Source: an uncultured Bacteroidales bacterium
GTDB taxonomy: Bacteria > Bacteroidota > Bacteroidia > Bacteroidales > UBA932
Length of the DNA stretch: 36,283 bases
Assembly: GCA_905235445.1 (NCBI GenBank)
Contig: CAJOLJ010000020.1
Location: forward strand, 1-36,283
Direction of reading: 5' to 3'
Of the stretch, positions 34,101 to 36,283 are shown one piece after another (the stretch's first letter is position 1; the number at the start of each line of letters is the position of its first letter). The notes under the pieces were generated by a model, which worked only from the letters and a program-made list of their open reading frames with translations, had not been told where the DNA came from and did no database searches. A program made the position numbers and the translations under genes.

Positions 34101-35206
34101 TGGACCGGGTCTTCGAGAGGTATTTCCAGGCTTCCCCCGACGACAGGATGATGGGTTCCGGGGTGGGACTGCACCTGACGAAGATGCTCGTGGAACTCCA
34201 TCATGGCAAGATATGGGCCCTCAACAGGGATGGCGGAGTGGAGTTCTGCGTCAGCCTTCCAGAGGGGAACCGTCATCTGACCGTCGAGGAACTCTCCTAC
34301 ACCGACCATCACAAGGACCTGTACATCAGGGCTTCAAGTTCATCCGACGATATCGAGGGGATCCCCCCGGTCGCAACCGTTGAACCCTCCCCGTCCAAGG
34401 CCGTGAAAAACCGCAAGAACCTGGTCATCGTGGAGGACGACCCCGAGATGCTCCGCTACCTGGGGGAGGAACTCTCCCGCAGGTACAATGTCACCTCCTG
34501 CCCCGGCGGTGAGGTGGCATGGAAGGAGATAACCAGGACGCTTCCCGATGCTGTCGTGACCGATATCATCATGCCGGGCATGGACGGGATGGAACTTTGC
34601 TCCAAGATTCGTCACAATCCTTCCACCAACCATATCCCCGTCATATTCCTCACCTCCAAGGTTGACGAGGATACGCAGCGCCTTTGCAACGAGGCCGGTG
34701 CCGACAGGTTCTATTCCAAGCCTGTGTCAGTGGATATCCTCGAAAGCGGGATAGCCCAGACGATTGCGTCCCGCTCCGCCCTGAAAAGCAAGTACCGGGA
34801 TACCGTCCCCAATGAATATGACAAGGTGGACATGCCCTCGGACCGCAACAACCTGTACCGCAACGTGGTGAAGTACATAAAGGAACATCTGGACGACCCG
34901 GGACTGTCTGTCGGGGCCATAAGCGACCGGATGGGAATGAGCAGGGTGCATCTGAACCGAAGGCTCAAGGAAATGGGTGCCCCGTCCCCGAACGCCCTCA
35001 TAAAAGCCATCCGCCTCAAGCAGGCCGCATACCTTCTGGTGCACAAGAATGTGAACGTCTCCGAAGTTGCCTTCCAGGTAGGTTTCACATCCCATTCATA
35101 TTTCACCCAGGCATTCAGGGACTATTTCGGGATGTCCCCCAAGGATTTTACGGCGAAGTATCAGGGCGACCCTGACGGGGAGGCCCTCTCCCGTCTTCTG
35201 GAATAG
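31154..35206 (+). CDS. Hybrid two-component system sensor-regulator (HTCS)
   Basis: 1350 residues. In order: a signal peptide (ends LYGQ, residue 23); a periplasmic pair of propellers built from Reg_prop repeats (about 25-690, e.g. GCIWVGSQAGLTRFDG); a Y_Y_Y domain (about 700-765); one membrane helix (about 773-796); a HisKA domain with H825 in FTHEVKTPLN; a HATPase (about 925-1040); a receiver with D1137 in VVTDIIMPGMDG and K1189; and an AraC-type helix-turn-helix (about 1240-1340). All phosphotransfer residues are present, so it should be active. HTCS proteins sense an oligosaccharide in the periplasm and switch on the neighbouring SusC/D operon, whose terminator ends about 110 bases before this start. 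The upstream direct repeats at 25687-25715 are a possible target. Confidence 0.96.
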   Translation: MRTNLLILPIFLSLLCAAPLYGQHARIYTTSSGLPSTQINCISQDGEGCIWVGSQAGLTRFDGVEFTSYECGNVVSLLCDSLSRLWVGTSTGMLLYERESGSFGTFDFRDPRNSRNTQFTSDIAQFTTPDGERVISVCTTTDGTYLYSLEADPDGAHPLRKDSLRTEKLSSYVGTRSPEKSFLDSHGTLWLLYQGGGLGAFRYSDLTPVDMPFSPTVSRDPSTIRFLDIMEDPVTGKILLGSVDMGILVFDYGEGAIRRTKEGSPSNLWVSSMLRAPRYDTPGKSMILVGKGEDGFCLWDSVGESFSPGGVPYFPHVLDRWKISQLMQDSQGNIWAAGYQFGLLVVPQSLYGFEVVTLSDEGYRDENTAPVSSIFVDPARGDLWVGTDGAGVFRRTPDGSLSHLSQRSYPSGHNAVQAIAMDSEGWLWVGTYYSGLHLGKPGTGQLGRFAHESLPDNIKTLLLDTKSSRLYVGTLGGGVVIVDTATKRVIGKVPDCAQWVSSLSMGDDGLLWIGSYNGLFCFNPANSITVSFNISDDPQAERIYALASSHDGTVWIGTGRGVGHLDPRTSRVEFFTQEDGLSDNMIKGMVMDGDVLWVSANRGVTRFDTVQGKFTRFYASDGLQGNEFHTGAAFKDSDGKIYLGGNDGLTVIDPSLLRGRQDRIPPVRIRTLTLLDTKMDILALDRVKVGQGNEYMTFSFGVMEYTNPEDVEYSYMLEGFDHSPRLASPLLREATYTNVPHGKYTFRVKAWYGGDEGNMTEASIPIEIAAPWFLRWWAFLLYLALGVALAALPLSYVREARGRKRAKALDEMKEVRLRMFTNFTHEVKTPLNLVMSPLKRLRENEENPRLKDTYNLMYRNCLRINRIVNQLLDLRKVDSGQMKLHFVPTDIIFFIKDIMQSFCTLAQERDIDFTLQTQYDRRILFIDQGNFDKIIFNILSNAFKYTPPGGKITVDVSSEGEEGEGRVFISIFNSGSSIDGRYLDRVFERYFQASPDDRMMGSGVGLHLTKMLVELHHGKIWALNRDGGVEFCVSLPEGNRHLTVEELSYTDHHKDLYIRASSSSDDIEGIPPVATVEPSPSKAVKNRKNLVIVEDDPEMLRYLGEELSRRYNVTSCPGGEVAWKEITRTLPDAVVTDIIMPGMDGMELCSKIRHNPSTNHIPVIFLTSKVDEDTQRLCNEAGADRFYSKPVSVDILESGIAQTIASRSALKSKYRDTVPNEYDKVDMPSDRNNLYRNVVKYIKEHLDDPGLSVGAISDRMGMSRVHLNRRLKEMGAPSPNALIKAIRLKQAAYLLVHKNVNVSEVAFQVGFTSHSYFTQAFRDYFGMSPKDFTAKYQGDPDGEALSRLLE

Positions 35207-35304
35207 GGGTCATTTCAGGAAAATGACATGTGCAATTCATGAAATGAAAGCGAGTGGTATCGGTGAGGTGGGTGTTGTGGCCCCTTTTTTGTGAATCCGA
35301 TAGT

Positions 35305-35328
35305 GCTTCCCTCTCAGAGGGGGAATGC
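35305..35328 (+). other. Hairpin in the leader of the last lipoprotein gene
   Basis: TTCCCTCT pairs with AGGGGGAA around a CAG loop (8 bp, one wobble), with an extra GC pair after a bulge. There is no T run, so it is not an evident terminator. It lies about 75 bases before the ATG at 35403. Confidence 0.35.
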
Positions 35329-35402
35329 ATTTAAGAGTAGAGCAAAAAAAAAGTTTTTCCTCCACATTCAAACCGTTCCATCCACCGACCAAACTCACTG
35401 TC

Positions 35403-36149
35403 ATGAAAATACGATTCATCCTGCTCGTAGCGGCAGGGCTATTTACGGTAGCTGCATGCAGCCTGTGTTCAAGGGGGCGCAGGCCCCGTATTGACCCCAG
35501 TGATCCATGGCTTACCCCGGACGAGGCTTACGAGGACCGGACGGCCCATACCGGGATGGACGGCGGCGCCTTCGTCACGGACGGTCTCAGGATCCGTGAC
35601 CCAAGGGTCATATCGAGGGAAGAAGGTTATACTCCCGAGAAATATTGCCTCCATAACGGAATGTTCGTCGAACTGGAATCCGGACAGACCGTCTATCGGA
35701 GGATTTCTGACGGACTGCAGCGCCGCACGACATGGGCCTGGAGGGACTCCAAGCCCGTTTACCTTGACGAGAGCGGTTGCACTACCCACGATACCTATGC
35801 CTTTGACGGGTACAAGGTAGGGAGCGACGGAACCTATGACAGTTCGGTACCGCGGCTTACCGAGGACCTCAGGCCCCGAAGCGGGGTGCGCTACACAGAG
35901 GAGGGGAATCCCGGCGGGACTTACCTTCTGTTCTCGCTCAGTCCGGAAGGGAAGGGACAGGTTGAGAAGGTAATGCAATCGGTGGGTTTTACCGAGACTT
36001 TCAGTGTCGATCCTTTCGGGTTCAGTACCTATGCCCTCCAGTCCCCGGACAACGAACAGAACAGGGCGCACCTGGCCATCTTCCCCGGAGGGGAGAAATT
36101 GGTGTTCACAAGTGCAGGCTCACACGAGACCTATGTCCTGGGGGAATAG
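35403..36149 (+). CDS. Lipoprotein of unknown function downstream of the HTCS gene
   Basis: 248 residues from the ATG at 35403, which gives a lipoprotein signal (LFTVAAC, C19); the longer frame does not. After a basic stretch (SRGRRPR) the protein has no motif I know. It contains runs such as DESGCTTHDTYAFDGYKVGSDGTYD and ends with a short beta-rich part (HLAIFPGGEKLVFTSAGSHETYVLGE). No promoter with a good TAnnTTTG match was found in the 196-bp gap after the HTCS gene, so the two may share a transcript. The role is unknown; a surface protein of the same glycan locus is possible. Confidence 0.75.
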   Translation: MKIRFILLVAAGLFTVAACSLCSRGRRPRIDPSDPWLTPDEAYEDRTAHTGMDGGAFVTDGLRIRDPRVISREEGYTPEKYCLHNGMFVELESGQTVYRRISDGLQRRTTWAWRDSKPVYLDESGCTTHDTYAFDGYKVGSDGTYDSSVPRLTEDLRPRSGVRYTEEGNPGGTYLLFSLSPEGKGQVEKVMQSVGFTETFSVDPFGFSTYALQSPDNEQNRAHLAIFPGGEKLVFTSAGSHETYVLGE

Positions 36150-36195
36150 GTAAAGCGCCCCTGTCCTCTTCATTCATCGGATTTGCAGTCCGGCC

Positions 36196-36248
36196 ATCGG
36201 ACGGCAGGACGTAAGCTGCCTTCGGAATACGGAAAATGTTTCGGAATA
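36196..36248 (+). other. Hairpins and direct repeats before the next gene
   Basis: GTCCG-GCCAT-CGGAC and GGCAG-(8)-CTGCC are adjacent inverted repeats, which may end the previous transcript. They are followed by TTCGGAATA at 36221-36229 and again at 36240-36248, 19 bases apart. Confidence 0.35.
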
Positions 36249-36271
36249 GACTAAATTTTCTTTCGTTTGAT

Positions 36272-36283
36272 ATGAAATTCTTG
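36272..36283 (+). CDS. Probable start of a further gene (cut by window)
   Basis: Only ATG and three codons (MKFL) are visible, after an AT-rich leader. The beginning resembles a signal peptide, but no more can be said. Confidence 0.3.

Noticed and set aside
35207..35300. T6 run with a short GGG/CCC stem after the HTCS gene, as terminator
   Set aside because: The stem is only three base pairs, and the upstream TCATTT/AAATGA hairpin is not next to the T run.

Overview
The window looks like a Bacteroidota (Bacteroidales) chromosome. It carries a SusC/SusD pair, a hybrid two-component system, a SusB-type GH97 enzyme, many exported lipoproteins, and repeated matches to the Bacteroidales -7 promoter element TAnnTTTG. 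Codons end mostly in G or C, as in the GC-rich gut or rumen Bacteroidales. The species cannot be named from sequence alone. No tRNA, rRNA, CRISPR array or intact insertion sequence was seen.

Layout. (1) 1-7758, minus strand: a tight seven-gene operon. In transcription order it encodes a WD40/PD40 exported propeller, a membrane-anchored PQQ-like propeller, a Tat-exported propeller with a C-terminal CxxCxxxCP tail, a Tat-exported polyferredoxin, a NapH/NosR-like membrane iron-sulfur protein, a three-helix membrane protein with a PQQ-like propeller, and a NuoE/HndA-type [2Fe-2S] subunit cut by the window edge. It reads as an electron-transfer machine linking a cytoplasmic NAD(H)-type module to extracytoplasmic iron-sulfur proteins and propellers. 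(2) 8085-15834, plus strand: a short possible D-Ala-D-Ala dipeptidase remnant, an S66 LD-carboxypeptidase, a GH78-like rhamnosidase, GlpT, an unknown lipoprotein and a membrane-bound TPR-LuxR regulator. (3) 15838-16623, minus: a YcdX-type PHP phosphatase. (4) 16867-20892, plus: a small exported protein, a glycerophosphodiester phosphodiesterase lipoprotein and a GH97 alpha-glucosidase. (5) 20989-21375, minus: an AT-richer scar holding the remains of an AAA-ATPase/DUF4276 gene pair that resembles a phage-defence module. (6) 21672-25441, minus: a cytidylate-kinase-like gene, and upstream of it a four-gene operon of 2H phosphoesterase, ferredoxin-nitroreductase, zinc-type macrodomain and class M sirtuin. 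(7) 25949-36149, plus: SusC, SusD, a strong terminator, a 1350-residue hybrid two-component regulator and an unknown lipoprotein. A further gene probably begins at 36272.

How the genes work together. Regions 2, 4 and 7 fit a glycan- and phosphodiester-scavenging lifestyle: SusC/D import, GH97 and GH78 hydrolysis, GDPD release of glycerol-3-phosphate and GlpT uptake. The two parts that most deserve a second look are the propeller-rich redox operon and the sirtuin-macrodomain operon. The latter is a predicted reversible ADP-ribosylation module with an unusual gene set: no lipoylation partners (GcvH-L, LplA2) are seen beside it, but a ferredoxin-nitroreductase and a 2H phosphoesterase are.
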